Source of the DNA: Tepidicella baoligensis
GTDB lineage: Bacteria; Pseudomonadota; Gammaproteobacteria; Burkholderiales; Burkholderiaceae_C
Length of the DNA: 64,000 nt
NCBI RefSeq assembly: GCF_013432195.1
Contig: NZ_JACCDB010000009.1
Span: 1-64,000 of the forward strand
Direction of reading: 5' to 3'
The position numbers were made by a program, and so were the translations under genes. Positions within the stretch are counted from its first letter, which is position 1; every line of letters begins with the position of its first letter. Of the stretch, positions 31,853 to 41,944 are shown one piece after another. A model generated the notes under the pieces. The model was not told the origin of the DNA. It made no database searches and saw only the letters and a program-made list of their open reading frames with translations.

Positions 31853-33871
31853 TCATGCTTCGCACATCGCTGAATTTTTTTCAGGCAAATCGGCTGTTGT
31901 TAATTTTTCGTAATCATTTGAGTTGAACCTCGAAGTGATTTCCCAGTAGTCAAGCAATCCGAAAGGCCATGTTTGCGAGGCTCGGCCTTTTGAGTTTTTG
32001 TACCAGCTGTTAGTTCGTGCGACACCCCAGGCCTTGGTTAGATTGCCTTTGTCAATGTACTGGTTGTATCTATCGAAAGGCTCCATTCGGCAATCAATTG
32101 CAGCAATTTGATTTTCTAGCAAGTATTTGATCGCTTTGAGTGAATACTCTACCTGGCACTCCGAGGAGAAAATTGCGCTGCCGTTGACGACCACTGCAGT
32201 GTTGGGGCCACCGGTCATGAAAAGGTTGGGGAAGCCCGGCACCGTGATGCCGAGGTAGGCGCGGCAGTCACCTTGCCACCAGGCATGCAGGTCGCGGCCG
32301 TTTCTGCCAACGATGCGGATCGGATGTAGGAAGTCGGACGCTTTGAATCCAGTGGCGCAGATGATCACATCCACCCCATGAAGCTGACCATCCTGTGTCG
32401 TAATGCCGTCAGCGGTCAGGTGCGAGATGGGTTCGCTGACCAACTGCACATGGTCTCGCTGGAGCATGGCACCCCACACGCCATTGTCACGCAACATCCG
32501 CTTAGCGCCCGGGGGATAGTTCGGCGTCATCTTGGCTAGCAGGTCCGGACGGTGTTGAAACTGCCGCTCTAGCGCCGCCATGCATTCTTGCCTTAGCTGT
32601 TCGTTGGCACGACCAACCGATATCGGATGATCCCAATCGGGCTCGACTTCCACCAGCGGCAGGCGGCCCTCCACTGCTATCCAGAACTGCCAGAAGCGGT
32701 ACCAGCGGCCGTAGTAAGGGATGTGCTTGAGCAGCCACATCATTCCGGGCTTGATGTCGTCATGGTAGTTGGGGGTCGGGAGCATCCAGGGCGGATTGCG
32801 CTGGAACACTGTCAGGCTTTTGACCTGGTCAACAATGGCCGGACCAATCTGGAATGCACTGGCACCGGTTCCTATCAACGCGACACGCTGTTCGCGCAGG
32901 TCCAGGTCTTTGGGCCAAGCTGCCGAATGAACAATGCGCCCCTTGAATTGGTCCATGCCTTTGAAATCCGGAATACTCGGACGATTCAAGATGCCCACTG
33001 CCGTGATCACGGCGTTAAATCGCATCACATCAATGTGTCCGTCGCCGGCGCGCACAGTCAATACCCATTGTGCACTGGGTTCATCAAACACCATCGAGAT
33101 CACCTCTGCGCCGAAGCGAATGCGGGGCCGCACTCCCCCTTCGGCCGAAACGCGTGAGAGGTACTTTTGAATTTCAGACTGGCAAGAGAACTGCTGTGGC
33201 CAGTCCGACTTCTGTGCGAACGACAGGCTGTATGCATAGTTGGGCGTATCCAGGCGGCAGCCTGGGTAGGTGTTTTCCCACCACACGCCACCGACCTCTT
33301 TGTTCTTCTCGAAAACAGTGTAGTCCAGTCCCGCCTGCTGCAGTCGATAGGCTGCAGCAATACCAGAGACACCAGCGCCAATCACAGCAACCGTGAAACT
33401 GGTCCCTGGTGCAATTTCGTCCTGGCTCCAGTCGGGAGCGCCCACATCGTGGGGAATGTTAAGCTCATGGCGTAGCAGCGGTATGCAGCCAGTCTGCTCT
33501 GGTTTGATAATGAATCGCATCACTCGGTCGAGTTCGTCGACTGATGGATTTACCGGCTCGGGGCAGCCAGCGTCGCGATACCGGATGATGGCTCGCACAG
33601 CCCTCTCACGAGCCTTGGCTAATACGTCTTCACTCATACCCCCATGCGGTGCGATAGTGGAGATCATCGAGGGGGTTGGTGGCTTGAGCTCCTCTGCGAT
33701 CAGATCAAAGTCGCGAGTCAGCATAGCCAGTGCTGCTAGGAGTGAAGGCATGTCAGCATCATCGACGGCACGCCGGATCTCCTCATCTGTGGCAACGATC
33801 GGACTTACGCGATCGAAGCTCTTAAGACCATCAGCGGGCGCAGACGTCGGCGAGGTGGCGGTAGTGTTCAT
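31853..33871 (-). CDS. Flavin-dependent Baeyer-Villiger monooxygenase, 4-hydroxyacetophenone monooxygenase (HAPMO)-like
   Basis: 672 residues. The Baeyer-Villiger fingerprint F-x-G-x3-H-x3-W-P is present as FKGRIVHSAAWP, between two Rossmann motifs, VAVIGAGVSGIAAA (FAD) and ALIGTGASAFQI (NADPH). An N-terminal helical extension of about 140 residues, with the motif MPSLLAALAMLTRD, is shared with HAPMO-type enzymes and absent from cyclohexanone monooxygenase. It inserts oxygen next to a ketone carbonyl to give an ester. Aromatic or bulky ketones are likely; 4-hydroxyacetophenone itself is only a guess. The start ATG at 33871 has a weak ribosome site. Confidence 0.87.
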   Translation of the reverse strand: MNTTATSPTSAPADGLKSFDRVSPIVATDEEIRRAVDDADMPSLLAALAMLTRDFDLIAEELKPPTPSMISTIAPHGGMSEDVLAKARERAVRAIIRYRDAGCPEPVNPSVDELDRVMRFIIKPEQTGCIPLLRHELNIPHDVGAPDWSQDEIAPGTSFTVAVIGAGVSGIAAAYRLQQAGLDYTVFEKNKEVGGVWWENTYPGCRLDTPNYAYSLSFAQKSDWPQQFSCQSEIQKYLSRVSAEGGVRPRIRFGAEVISMVFDEPSAQWVLTVRAGDGHIDVMRFNAVITAVGILNRPSIPDFKGMDQFKGRIVHSAAWPKDLDLREQRVALIGTGASAFQIGPAIVDQVKSLTVFQRNPPWMLPTPNYHDDIKPGMMWLLKHIPYYGRWYRFWQFWIAVEGRLPLVEVEPDWDHPISVGRANEQLRQECMAALERQFQHRPDLLAKMTPNYPPGAKRMLRDNGVWGAMLQRDHVQLVSEPISHLTADGITTQDGQLHGVDVIICATGFKASDFLHPIRIVGRNGRDLHAWWQGDCRAYLGITVPGFPNLFMTGGPNTAVVVNGSAIFSSECQVEYSLKAIKYLLENQIAAIDCRMEPFDRYNQYIDKGNLTKAWGVARTNSWYKNSKGRASQTWPFGLLDYWEITSRFNSNDYEKLTTADLPEKNSAMCEA

Positions 33872-33929
33872 TGTTTAGACTTTCAACAAGATGTTTGAAG
33901 TACCCAGCTTGAGCTCAGGCATATTTTTT

Positions 33930-33971
33930 GTGTATGCTTAAATTGCGTACACTGAAGACTTTTAAAAGTCT
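33930..33971. promoter_or_regulatory. Two dyads upstream of the Baeyer-Villiger gene
   Basis: GTGTATGC (33930-33937) and GCGTACAC (33945-33952) pair with one mismatch over a 7-base spacer. Directly next to them AGACTTTTAAAAGTCT (33956-33971) is a perfect 16-base palindrome. Both lie 60-100 bases from the monooxygenase start, in the 156-base AT-rich gap before the LTA-synthase-like gene, and may be regulator sites. No other gene is seen in the gap. Confidence 0.45.
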
Positions 33972-34027
33972 ATCTACTTACCATAGCGTTGTAAACATAG
34001 GGGAAATACTTATTGCCGCTGGGCCAC

Positions 34028-36043
34028 TTACTCCTCGGGCAAGCGGTAACGCTGTTCGCGGTACAGCCAGGCCGGCAACAGCGCATGCGCCAGGGCGCGC
34101 CGGGCCAGTGCTTCGCCGTCGGCGGGTGCTGCTTCGGCGGCACTGAGGCGCTTGGCCTGGTGGTCGTAGTGGGCAAAAGCGGGTTCCTTTTGCGGACGCA
34201 AGACAACCACCTGATTGCCTTCCATCCAGCCGTAGTTCTGTTCGTACTGCATCATCGCCCGCCCCGGCAGATCGTCGGCTTCGCGGGTCAGGTCGCGGCC
34301 GGGCATCGGATGTCTGGCATCGACGCCCATCAGCGAGAGCAGCGTCGGCGCCAAGTCGATCTGGCTGGCGACGGTCTTGATCCGCTTCGGCTTGATGTCG
34401 GCACCGAGGATCAGACCAGGAATGTGGAAACGCTCGACCGGCACCATGCTGTCGCCGTACACGCGGATATCGTGGTCGGCGACGACGAGGAACAGTGTGT
34501 CCTGCCAGTAGGGGCTGGCCTTGGCCTTGGCGATGAACTCGCCGAGCGCGTGGTCAGTGTATTTGACGGCGTTGTTGTCGGTTGCTTTCGGCTGCTCGTA
34601 GAGCTCGATGCGACCGTCGGGGAATTCGAACGGCGCATGGTTGGTCGAGGTGAACACCAGCGTGAAGCTGAGTTGCCCCTGGCTGTGCTTGGCCTGCAAG
34701 CGCTCGTGCGTCTTGTCGAACAGGTCCTCGTCGGAAACGCCCCAGCCGGCGACGAATTTCGGATTCTTGTAGTCCCCCTGTTCGGTGATGTGGGTAAAGC
34801 CGTTGCCGGTGAAGAAGCCGCGCATGTTGTCAAAATGCGCTTCGCCGCCGTAGATGAACTCCGACTCGTAGCCGTGCCGGCCAAGGATGGACGCCAACGT
34901 CGCAAAATTGCGCTGGGCCAGCGACAGCTTGACCACGGACTGCGCCGGCGTCGGCAGGAAGCCGGTGGTGACCGCCTCGATGCCACGGATCGATCGGGTC
35001 CCGGTGGCATAGAGCTGTTCGAACCACCAGCCTTCGTGCTTGAGTTTTTCCAGGTTGGGCGTCACCGGCCGGCCACCCAGCGATTCGACGAAGGTCGCGC
35101 CCAGGCTTTCCTCGAGGATGATCACCAGGTTGAGCGGTTTGTCACGGCGCACCGTCGCCTTCTGGTCGACCAGGATCGGGATTTCCGGGTCATTGACCAG
35201 CGGGTGCGGATTGCCCAGGCTGGCGCGGGCCTGGCGGAATTCGGCGAGCATGTCGGCGGTTTCCATCTTGCCGTAGATGTCGCTCGAACGGGCCTCGTGC
35301 TTCATGCCGTAGACGGCGTGTGCGACCGACCAGGCGGAGTTCAGGATGAGGGTGTTGACCATGGGATCGGCGGTCAGCGCGAAGGTGGCTGGGTTGGCCG
35401 GCCGGTGTTGCAGGCTGGAGCGAATGGCCAGCACGCAGATGAGGAGCAGGAGCGGCCAGGTGAGCCAGAGCTTCCAGCCAGACCAAGGCGCCTCGGCCCG
35501 CTGCCAGCCGCGCATCAAGTGCCAGGCTCCCCAGCCGCAGAGGCCCGTCAATAGCAGTCCGCCGACCAGATGCAGGCGAAAACCGCTCCACAGCATGGCC
35601 ATGACTTCGTTCGGGTATTTCAGGTATTCGACGAAAAGCCGGTTCGGCCGGGTGTCGTATTCGTTGATGAAGGCTGGCGAGGCGATTTCGAGCAGTGCCA
35701 AGGCGGTGATGGCCAGCGTGATCCAGCCGATGTTCAGGCCGCGCCAAGCCGGCCACAGGCGCTTGCCGGCGAGCAGCGGAGCGAGCAACAGCAGAGGCAG
35801 GGCGAGCAAGGAAAGCTGGATCACGTCCACACGCACCCCTTGCACGAGCATCGTCGTCCAGATGCCTGTGGCGGCGACCCGCTCCGACTGCCACAGCATC
35901 AGCGCCGCCCGCGACAGCGTCAGCAGCGGCAAGCCGACCAGGAACAGCATGGCGATTCCGGCGTAAGGGCCGAATAGATCGAGGCGTTGCCAAAGGCGAG
36001 ACAACTTTGAGGCGCCGGTGTGTTTGGAGACGTGTTGCTGCAT
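34028..36043 (-). CDS. LTA synthase-like membrane sulfatase/phosphotransferase
   Basis: 671 residues. Four or five membrane helices occupy about 1-200, then an extracytoplasmic alkaline-phosphatase-superfamily domain starts near residue 290 (LNLVIILEESLG, metal-binding Glu). The catalytic Thr lies in ATGTRSIRG, and ligands in YGGEAHFDNMRGFF, VVADHDIRVYG and the C-terminal HPMPGRD are visible. In Gram-negatives such proteins transfer phosphoglycerol or phosphoethanolamine to envelope glycans or lipid A; the acceptor here is unknown. ATG 36043 begins MQQHVSK. It stands alone between the catabolic cluster and tRNA-Ser(GCT). Confidence 0.85.
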   Translation of the reverse strand: MQQHVSKHTGASKLSRLWQRLDLFGPYAGIAMLFLVGLPLLTLSRAALMLWQSERVAATGIWTTMLVQGVRVDVIQLSLLALPLLLLAPLLAGKRLWPAWRGLNIGWITLAITALALLEIASPAFINEYDTRPNRLFVEYLKYPNEVMAMLWSGFRLHLVGGLLLTGLCGWGAWHLMRGWQRAEAPWSGWKLWLTWPLLLLICVLAIRSSLQHRPANPATFALTADPMVNTLILNSAWSVAHAVYGMKHEARSSDIYGKMETADMLAEFRQARASLGNPHPLVNDPEIPILVDQKATVRRDKPLNLVIILEESLGATFVESLGGRPVTPNLEKLKHEGWWFEQLYATGTRSIRGIEAVTTGFLPTPAQSVVKLSLAQRNFATLASILGRHGYESEFIYGGEAHFDNMRGFFTGNGFTHITEQGDYKNPKFVAGWGVSDEDLFDKTHERLQAKHSQGQLSFTLVFTSTNHAPFEFPDGRIELYEQPKATDNNAVKYTDHALGEFIAKAKASPYWQDTLFLVVADHDIRVYGDSMVPVERFHIPGLILGADIKPKRIKTVASQIDLAPTLLSLMGVDARHPMPGRDLTREADDLPGRAMMQYEQNYGWMEGNQVVVLRPQKEPAFAHYDHQAKRLSAAEAAPADGEALARRALAHALLPAWLYREQRYRLPEE

Positions 36044-36293
36044 GAAAATCTCTGTAGGCAAAGCCAGGACCATTGCATTCCCATGTCATTGTCGGCAATG
36101 GGTCTTGCGCCACACGAGAAATGATATGCCATTGCCGCTGCGGAACTGATCGGCTACATGGAGACCGTGTAGCCCTGTCAGTTTCCACCCTGTGCGCCGT
36201 ACAGTCCCTCGCAAAGCGAGGAGGTTCTGAGACATGGAGCGTCTGAGACGGGTTTTCGGGCACCCCCGCCGACTGCGCAGTCTGGAGCTCATA
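36044..36293. other. Gene-free stretch upstream of the sulfatase; possible IS debris
   Basis: No coding sequence is recognised. Three copies of CCATTGC occur (36070-36076 direct, 36095-36101 inverted, 36129-36135 direct), possibly a regulator motif for the sulfatase gene. CCTCGC-AAA-GCGAGG forms a small hairpin near 36207-36221. The segment TGTCAGTTTCCACCC near 36177 and the repeated TCTGAGAC look like decayed insertion-sequence ends, IS21-like by recollection only. Confidence 0.35.
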
Positions 36294-36328
36294 GCAGAAA
36301 GCCCCGCGTGATGCGGGGCTTTCTGCTC
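36294..36328. terminator. Strong bidirectional terminator
   Basis: AGCAGAAAGCCCCGC (36294-36308) and GCGGGGCTTTCTGCT (36314-36328) are exact complements with a 5-base loop. It lies 37 bases downstream of the leftward tRNA-Ser(GCT) and marks the edge between the core tRNA and the accessory block. Confidence 0.85.
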
Positions 36329-36365
36329 CTTCTAGGCCCGCTGAGCGGATTGGAAGGGCCTGTAT

Positions 36366-36458
36366 TGGCGGAGCGAGAGGGATTCGAACCCTCGATGCGG
36401 CTCTACACCGCATACTCCCTTAGCAGGGGAGCACCTTCGGCCTCTCGGTCATCGCTCC
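36366..36458 (-). tRNA. tRNA-Ser(GCT)
   Basis: 93 bases with encoded CCA on the minus strand. The acceptor GGAGCGA pairs with TCGCTCC, the anticodon stem CTCCC/GGGAG carries GCT (complement at 36422-36424), and the long variable arm and T-arm GGGTTCGAATCCC are clear. It reads AGC and AGU. A CATAAT -10 candidate (36469-36474) overlaps the gap after lysC. Confidence 0.97.
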
Positions 36459-36489
36459 GGAACACGCTATTATGCCGTAAAAACCCGGG

Positions 36490-37779
36490 TCAGCCTTGCT
36501 TGGCACCCAAAGAATCGATCGGCTGATCGAGGTCGAACTCGCGGTGCAGCGCGCGCACCGCCAGCTCCATGTACTTCTCGTCGATCACCACCGAGGTCTT
36601 GATCTCGGAGGTGGAGATCATCTGGATGTTGATGCCTTCTTCGCTCAGGCAACGGAACATGCGGCTGGCCACACCGACGTGGCTGCGCATGCCGATGCCC
36701 ACGATGCTGACCTTGCAGATGCGGGCATCGCCCACCACCTCGGCGGCCCCCAGCTTGGGCGCCACCTGCGTCTTGAGCAGGTCCAGCGTCTTGGCCAGGT
36801 CGTTGCGGTGAACGGTGAAGCTGAAGTCGGTCTTGCCGTCCTTGCTGATGTTCTGGATGATCACATCCACTTCCACATTCGCGTCGGCCACGGCGCCGAG
36901 GATCTGGTAGGCAATGCCGGGGGTGTCGGGCACGCCCAGCACGGTGATCTTGGCCTCATCGCGGTTGAAGGCAATACCGGAAACGACGGCTTGTTCCATG
37001 GATTCGTCATCCTCAAAAGTGATCAGGGTGCCCGAGCGGGCTTCTTCATTCAGGTCGATGTCCCACGAGGTGAAGCTCGACAGCACACGAATGGGCACGC
37101 GGTACTTGCCGGCGAACTCCACCGAGCGGATCTGCAGCACCTTGGAGCCCATGCTGGCCATTTCCAGCATCTCTTCGAAGCTGACGCGCTCCAGGCGGCG
37201 GGCTTCGGGCACCACGCGCGGGTCGGTGGTGTAGACGCCGTCCACGTCGGTGTAGATGAGGCATTCGGCCGCGCCCATGGCGGCGGCCACGGCCACGGCA
37301 GAGGTGTCCGAGCCACCACGGCCCAGCGTGGTCACATTGCCTTCGGCATCGATGCCCTGGAAGCCGGTGATGATGACCACCTTGCCCGCGGCCAGCTCGG
37401 CCTTGACGCGGGCGTCATCGATGGATTCGATGCGGGCCTTGGTGTAGGCGTCATTGGTGCGGATGGGCACCTGCCAACCCGAGAAGCTCACCGCTTCCAG
37501 GCCTTCGGCCTGCAAGGCAATGGCCAGCAGCGCCGAAGAGGCCTGCTCGCCGGTGGCGGCCAGTTGATCGAGCTCTCGAAAGTAGGCGGTGGTGGGCTTT
37601 TCGGGGGCCACCTCTTTGGCCAGGGCCAGCAGGCGGTTGGTTTCGCCGCTCATGGCACTGGGCACGACCACCATCTGGTGACCGGCACGGTGCCACTTGG
37701 CGACACGTTTGGCGACGTTGCGGATGCGCTCGGTCGAGCCCATGCTGGTGCCGCCGTATTTGTGAACGATCAGTGCCAT
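36490..37779 (-). CDS. lysC: Aspartate kinase LysC
   Basis: 429 residues. It phosphorylates aspartate as the first step to lysine, threonine, methionine and diaminopimelate. The kinase domain starts VHKYGGTSMGS, with TGFQGID, LGRGGSDTSAVA and DVDGVYTTDPR following. Two ACT domains (about 265-429, VLGVPDTPGIA and VSIVGIGMRSHVG) bind the feedback inhibitors. ATG 37779 fits family N-termini (MALIVHKYGG). It closes the leftward run cysS-alkA-accA-tilS-lysC. Confidence 0.96.
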   Translation of the reverse strand: MALIVHKYGGTSMGSTERIRNVAKRVAKWHRAGHQMVVVPSAMSGETNRLLALAKEVAPEKPTTAYFRELDQLAATGEQASSALLAIALQAEGLEAVSFSGWQVPIRTNDAYTKARIESIDDARVKAELAAGKVVIITGFQGIDAEGNVTTLGRGGSDTSAVAVAAAMGAAECLIYTDVDGVYTTDPRVVPEARRLERVSFEEMLEMASMGSKVLQIRSVEFAGKYRVPIRVLSSFTSWDIDLNEEARSGTLITFEDDESMEQAVVSGIAFNRDEAKITVLGVPDTPGIAYQILGAVADANVEVDVIIQNISKDGKTDFSFTVHRNDLAKTLDLLKTQVAPKLGAAEVVGDARICKVSIVGIGMRSHVGVASRMFRCLSEEGINIQMISTSEIKTSVVIDEKYMELAVRALHREFDLDQPIDSLGAKQG

Positions 37780-37845
37780 TGAATACCAGTTATGCGCCGG
37801 ATAGGAACACTTTTGCGACACCGGCGACCTGACGCAAAGCTTTTG

Positions 37846-37851
37846 ATTATA
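37846..37851 (-). promoter_or_regulatory. -10 box upstream of lysC
   Basis: The minus strand carries a perfect TATAAT here, 67 bases before the lysC start and overlapping the tilS stop codon. No clear -35 hexamer is visible, so lysC may have its own weak or activated promoter in addition to read-through. Confidence 0.35.
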
Positions 37852-38902
37852 AGTTGTCGGGTTTTGGGAGCTGGGCTTCATCAGGCCAGTAGCTCAGCAC
37901 CTGACCTTGCCGGAGCAAATACCCGCGTCCGACCCGCAGGTGGATACGGTGACCGCGCGTGGTGCAGGCCGCGATCTGCCGCAAGACCTGTTGGAGTTGG
38001 GCCTCACTGGCCTGTCGTGCACCCACCTGACGCAGCCAGTGCCGCAACACATTCGCCTGCCGCGCCGCGCTCAGCGCTTGGAGGCGCTGGATCACCGGTG
38101 GCGAGCCGACTGCCGCCAGATCCGCCTCGGCCAGCTCTTGCAGCAGCGCCTGTGCCTGCGCGGCGTGGCGGGCACTTCGGGCAAAGGTCTGGGCATAGGC
38201 GGGAAAGGCGTCTTCCAGCACTGGCAACAGGCGGTGACGGATGCGGTTGCGGGTGTGGCGTTGGTCGTGGTTGGAGGGATCTTCCACCCAGGCAACGCCT
38301 TGCTCCCGGAGCCAGCCACGGAGTTCGGCGCCGGACACATCGAGCCATGGGCGCACGAAGGTGATGCCGTGGCGTTGCTGGCGTGCAGGCATGCCCGCCA
38401 AGCCAGGCAACCCCGCTCCCCGGGTCAAGGCGAGCAACAGGGTTTCGGCTTGGTCGTGCAGGTGCTGGGCAAGCCACACCTCGCCTGCCCCGGCCTGCCT
38501 GGCCAGCTCGGCGAGCGCCCGATAGCGGGCATTGCGGGCCATTTCTTCCATGCTGTCACCTGGGGTCAGAGGCACTGGAGGATGGGCAACCCACAGCGGA
38601 ACACCCAAGGAGGCGCACATGGTGCGAACGTGTCGCTCGAAGTCCGCGGCGGCCGCTTGAAGGCCGTGGTTCACATGCAAGGCCGCAACCCGGTCCGGCC
38701 ACAGATGCCAAGCGGCGAACAAGAGCGCCGTGGAATCGGCTCCACCACTGAAGGCCACCGCCACCGGGGCCTCGGACATCCGGGGTGCCAGGCGCTCAAG
38801 GGCCGCCAACCCGGGGTGGTGGCTCCAGTCGATGGACGCGGGGTTGGCGCCCACGAGTTCAACTCTTGCGGCTGTCGGCTTTGGTGTCGTTGAAACGGCC
38901 AT
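37847..38902 (-). CDS. tilS: tRNA(Ile)-lysidine synthetase TilS
   Basis: 351 residues. The PP-loop [11 protein letters not shown] binds ATP, HVNHGL and the Arg-rich NRIRHRLLP helix follow, and a shortened C-terminal domain ends at [14 protein letters not shown]. It converts C34 of tRNA-Ile(CAU) to lysidine so that it reads AUA. The start is uncertain. ATG 38902 would overlap accA by 44 bases; GTG 38854, just after the accA stop, or ATG 38779 are alternatives. Confidence 0.92.
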   Translation of the reverse strand: MAVSTTPKPTAARVELVGANPASIDWSHHPGLAALERLAPRMSEAPVAVAFSGGADSTALLFAAWHLWPDRVAALHVNHGLQAAAADFERHVRTMCASLGVPLWVAHPPVPLTPGDSMEEMARNARYRALAELARQAGAGEVWLAQHLHDQAETLLLALTRGAGLPGLAGMPARQQRHGITFVRPWLDVSGAELRGWLREQGVAWVEDPSNHDQRHTRNRIRHRLLPVLEDAFPAYAQTFARSARHAAQAQALLQELAEADLAAVGSPPVIQRLQALSAARQANVLRHWLRQVGARQASEAQLQQVLRQIAACTTRGHRIHLRVGRGYLLRQGQVLSYWPDEAQLPKPDNL

Positions 38903-39842
38903 AGCTGTTGAGCCGCGCGTGGCGGCGCTCCAACAGCTCCTTGGGCTTGAGGTCGGCCACCTGGCGGTAGGCGTCGTTCAGGGCTCGCTTGAGGAAGGAA
39001 GCCATCTGCTTGTGGTCGCGGTGCGCACCGCCCACCGGCTCGTTGACGATCTTGTCCACCAGGCCCAGCGCTTTCAGGCGGTGCGCGGTGATGCCCAGCG
39101 CCTCGGCGGCTTCGGGCGCCCGCTCGCTGGTCTTCCACAGAATGGAGGCACAGCCTTCCGGACTGATCACCGAATACACGGAATACTGCAGCATCAGCAC
39201 CTGGTCGGCCACGGCAATGGCCAGGGCCCCGCCCGATCCACCTTCACCGATGATGGTGGAGATGATGGGCACTTGGAGTTGCGCCATCTCGAAGATGTTG
39301 CGGCCAATCGCCTCGGACTGGCCGCGCTCTTCGGCGTCGATCCCGGGGTAAGCGCCGGGCGTATCGACGAAGGTGAACACCGGCAGCTTGAATTTCTCGG
39401 CCAGCTTCATCAGGCGCAGGGCCTTGCGGTAGCCTTCGGGGCGCGTCATGCCGAAGTTGCGTGCGGTGCGCTCCTTGGTATCGCGGCCTTTCTGGTGACC
39501 CAGCACCATGCAGGGTTGGCCGTTGAAACGCGCCAGGCCGCCGACGATGCTCTGGTCGTCGGCGAAATGGCGGTCACCGTGCAGTTCCACGAAGTGGGTG
39601 AATATTTCCCGCACGTAGTCCAGCGTGTAGGGCCGGTCACTGTGACGGGCGATCTTGGTCACCTGCCAAGCGGTGAGGTGACTGTAGATTTCTTTGGTGA
39701 GCTGCAGGCTTTTCTTGCTGAGCTGTTCGATTTCTTCGGAAATGTCCACCGCCGATTCGGTCTGGACATAGCGCAGCTCTTCGATTTTGGACTCCAGTTC
39801 CGCAATGGGCTGTTCGAAATCGAGAAAGGTTCTCTTGGCCAA
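38859..39842 (-). CDS. accA: Acetyl-CoA carboxylase carboxyltransferase subunit alpha
   Basis: 327 residues. It makes malonyl-CoA together with AccD in fatty acid synthesis. Family landmarks are the N-terminal helical part starting [58 protein letters not shown] and [11 protein letters not shown]. It lies 38 bases after the alkA-like gene and overlaps tilS. Confidence 0.96.
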   Translation of the reverse strand: MAKRTFLDFEQPIAELESKIEELRYVQTESAVDISEEIEQLSKKSLQLTKEIYSHLTAWQVTKIARHSDRPYTLDYVREIFTHFVELHGDRHFADDQSIVGGLARFNGQPCMVLGHQKGRDTKERTARNFGMTRPEGYRKALRLMKLAEKFKLPVFTFVDTPGAYPGIDAEERGQSEAIGRNIFEMAQLQVPIISTIIGEGGSGGALAIAVADQVLMLQYSVYSVISPEGCASILWKTSERAPEAAEALGITAHRLKALGLVDKIVNEPVGGAHRDHKQMASFLKRALNDAYRQVADLKPKELLERRHARLNSYGRFNDTKADSRKS

Positions 39843-39880
39843 GGTGTGACTCCTCTGGTCTTGTCTGTATCACGGGTGGG

Positions 39881-40507
39881 TCAGTAAGCGACCGGCACCG
39901 GGTCCAACGAGCGCCAAATATACCAAGTCGCGACGCTGCAATAGGGTGCCCAGGCGGCGGCCACTTCGCGGGCATCGCTGCGGCTGACCGGATCGCCCGA
40001 AAAATAACTCTGACTGATGCCTCGGATCAAGCCCACGTCGTCGAGGGGGAGCACGTTGGGGCGCATCAGGTGGAAGATGAGGAACATTTCGGCCGTCCAG
40101 CGGCCAATGCCGCGAATGGCGACGAGCTGCTTGATGATGGCCTCGTCGTCCATGGCCTGCCAGGCGTCCGGGCGAAGCGTGCCATTGTCGAAATGCAACG
40201 CCAAGTCCACCAGGTATTCCACCTTGCGAGCGCTCAGGCCGGCGGCACGCATGTCGTCTACCTTGAGGCGCAGCAACTGCGCCGGCTCCATGCGCGGCAT
40301 CAGGGCGGCGAAGCGGTCCCAGACGGCCTGCGCCGCCTTGACGGAAATCTGCTGCCCGATCACGCTGCGCGCCAGCGTGGTGAACGGGTCACCGCGCGAC
40401 TGCAGGCAGGCGTTGGGAAACTGCGGGATGAGTTTGTTCATCACGCGGTCGCGCTGCATGAGGTGGTTGCAGGCATCGGCCCAATAGGGGGGAGCAAGAG
40501 CATTCAT
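39881..40507 (-). CDS. DNA-3-methyladenine glycosylase II, AlkA-like (HhH-GPD)
   Basis: 208 residues. The helix-hairpin-helix VAIRGIGRWTAEMFLIF is followed by PLDDVGL with the catalytic Asp, and the recognition core SVIGQQISVKAA is typical. It excises alkylated bases such as 3-methyladenine. The enzyme lacks the N-terminal Ada-like domain of E. coli AlkA, as is usual for the short bacterial form. It is 6 bases from cysS and 38 bases from accA. Confidence 0.9.
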   Translation of the reverse strand: MNALAPPYWADACNHLMQRDRVMNKLIPQFPNACLQSRGDPFTTLARSVIGQQISVKAAQAVWDRFAALMPRMEPAQLLRLKVDDMRAAGLSARKVEYLVDLALHFDNGTLRPDAWQAMDDEAIIKQLVAIRGIGRWTAEMFLIFHLMRPNVLPLDDVGLIRGISQSYFSGDPVSRSDAREVAAAWAPYCSVATWYIWRSLDPVPVAY

Positions 40508-40513
40508 GGGTGT

Positions 40514-41893
<1,380 letters not shown>

Positions 41894-41922
41894 TGGTGCG
41901 TGCAGGGGGAAAGCACCCCTCA

Positions 41923-41944
41923 GATACAATCTCGGGATTGTATC
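41923..41944. promoter_or_regulatory. Palindromic divergent promoter between cysS and the TPR gene
   Basis: GATACAAT (41923-41930) and ATTGTATC (41937-41944) are perfect inverted repeats around CTCGGG. Each arm contains a -10-like TACAAT, reading rightward at 41925-41930 and leftward at 41942-41937. The two polymerase sites therefore overlap head to head. A neighbouring imperfect dyad GGTACTTCGGTATC lies at 41947-41960. Confidence 0.5.

Noticed and set aside
24108-36365. Integrative element with integrase and att repeats
   Set aside because: No integrase or excisionase gene and no repeated tRNA 3' end was found; the block is called accessory only by composition and IS debris.
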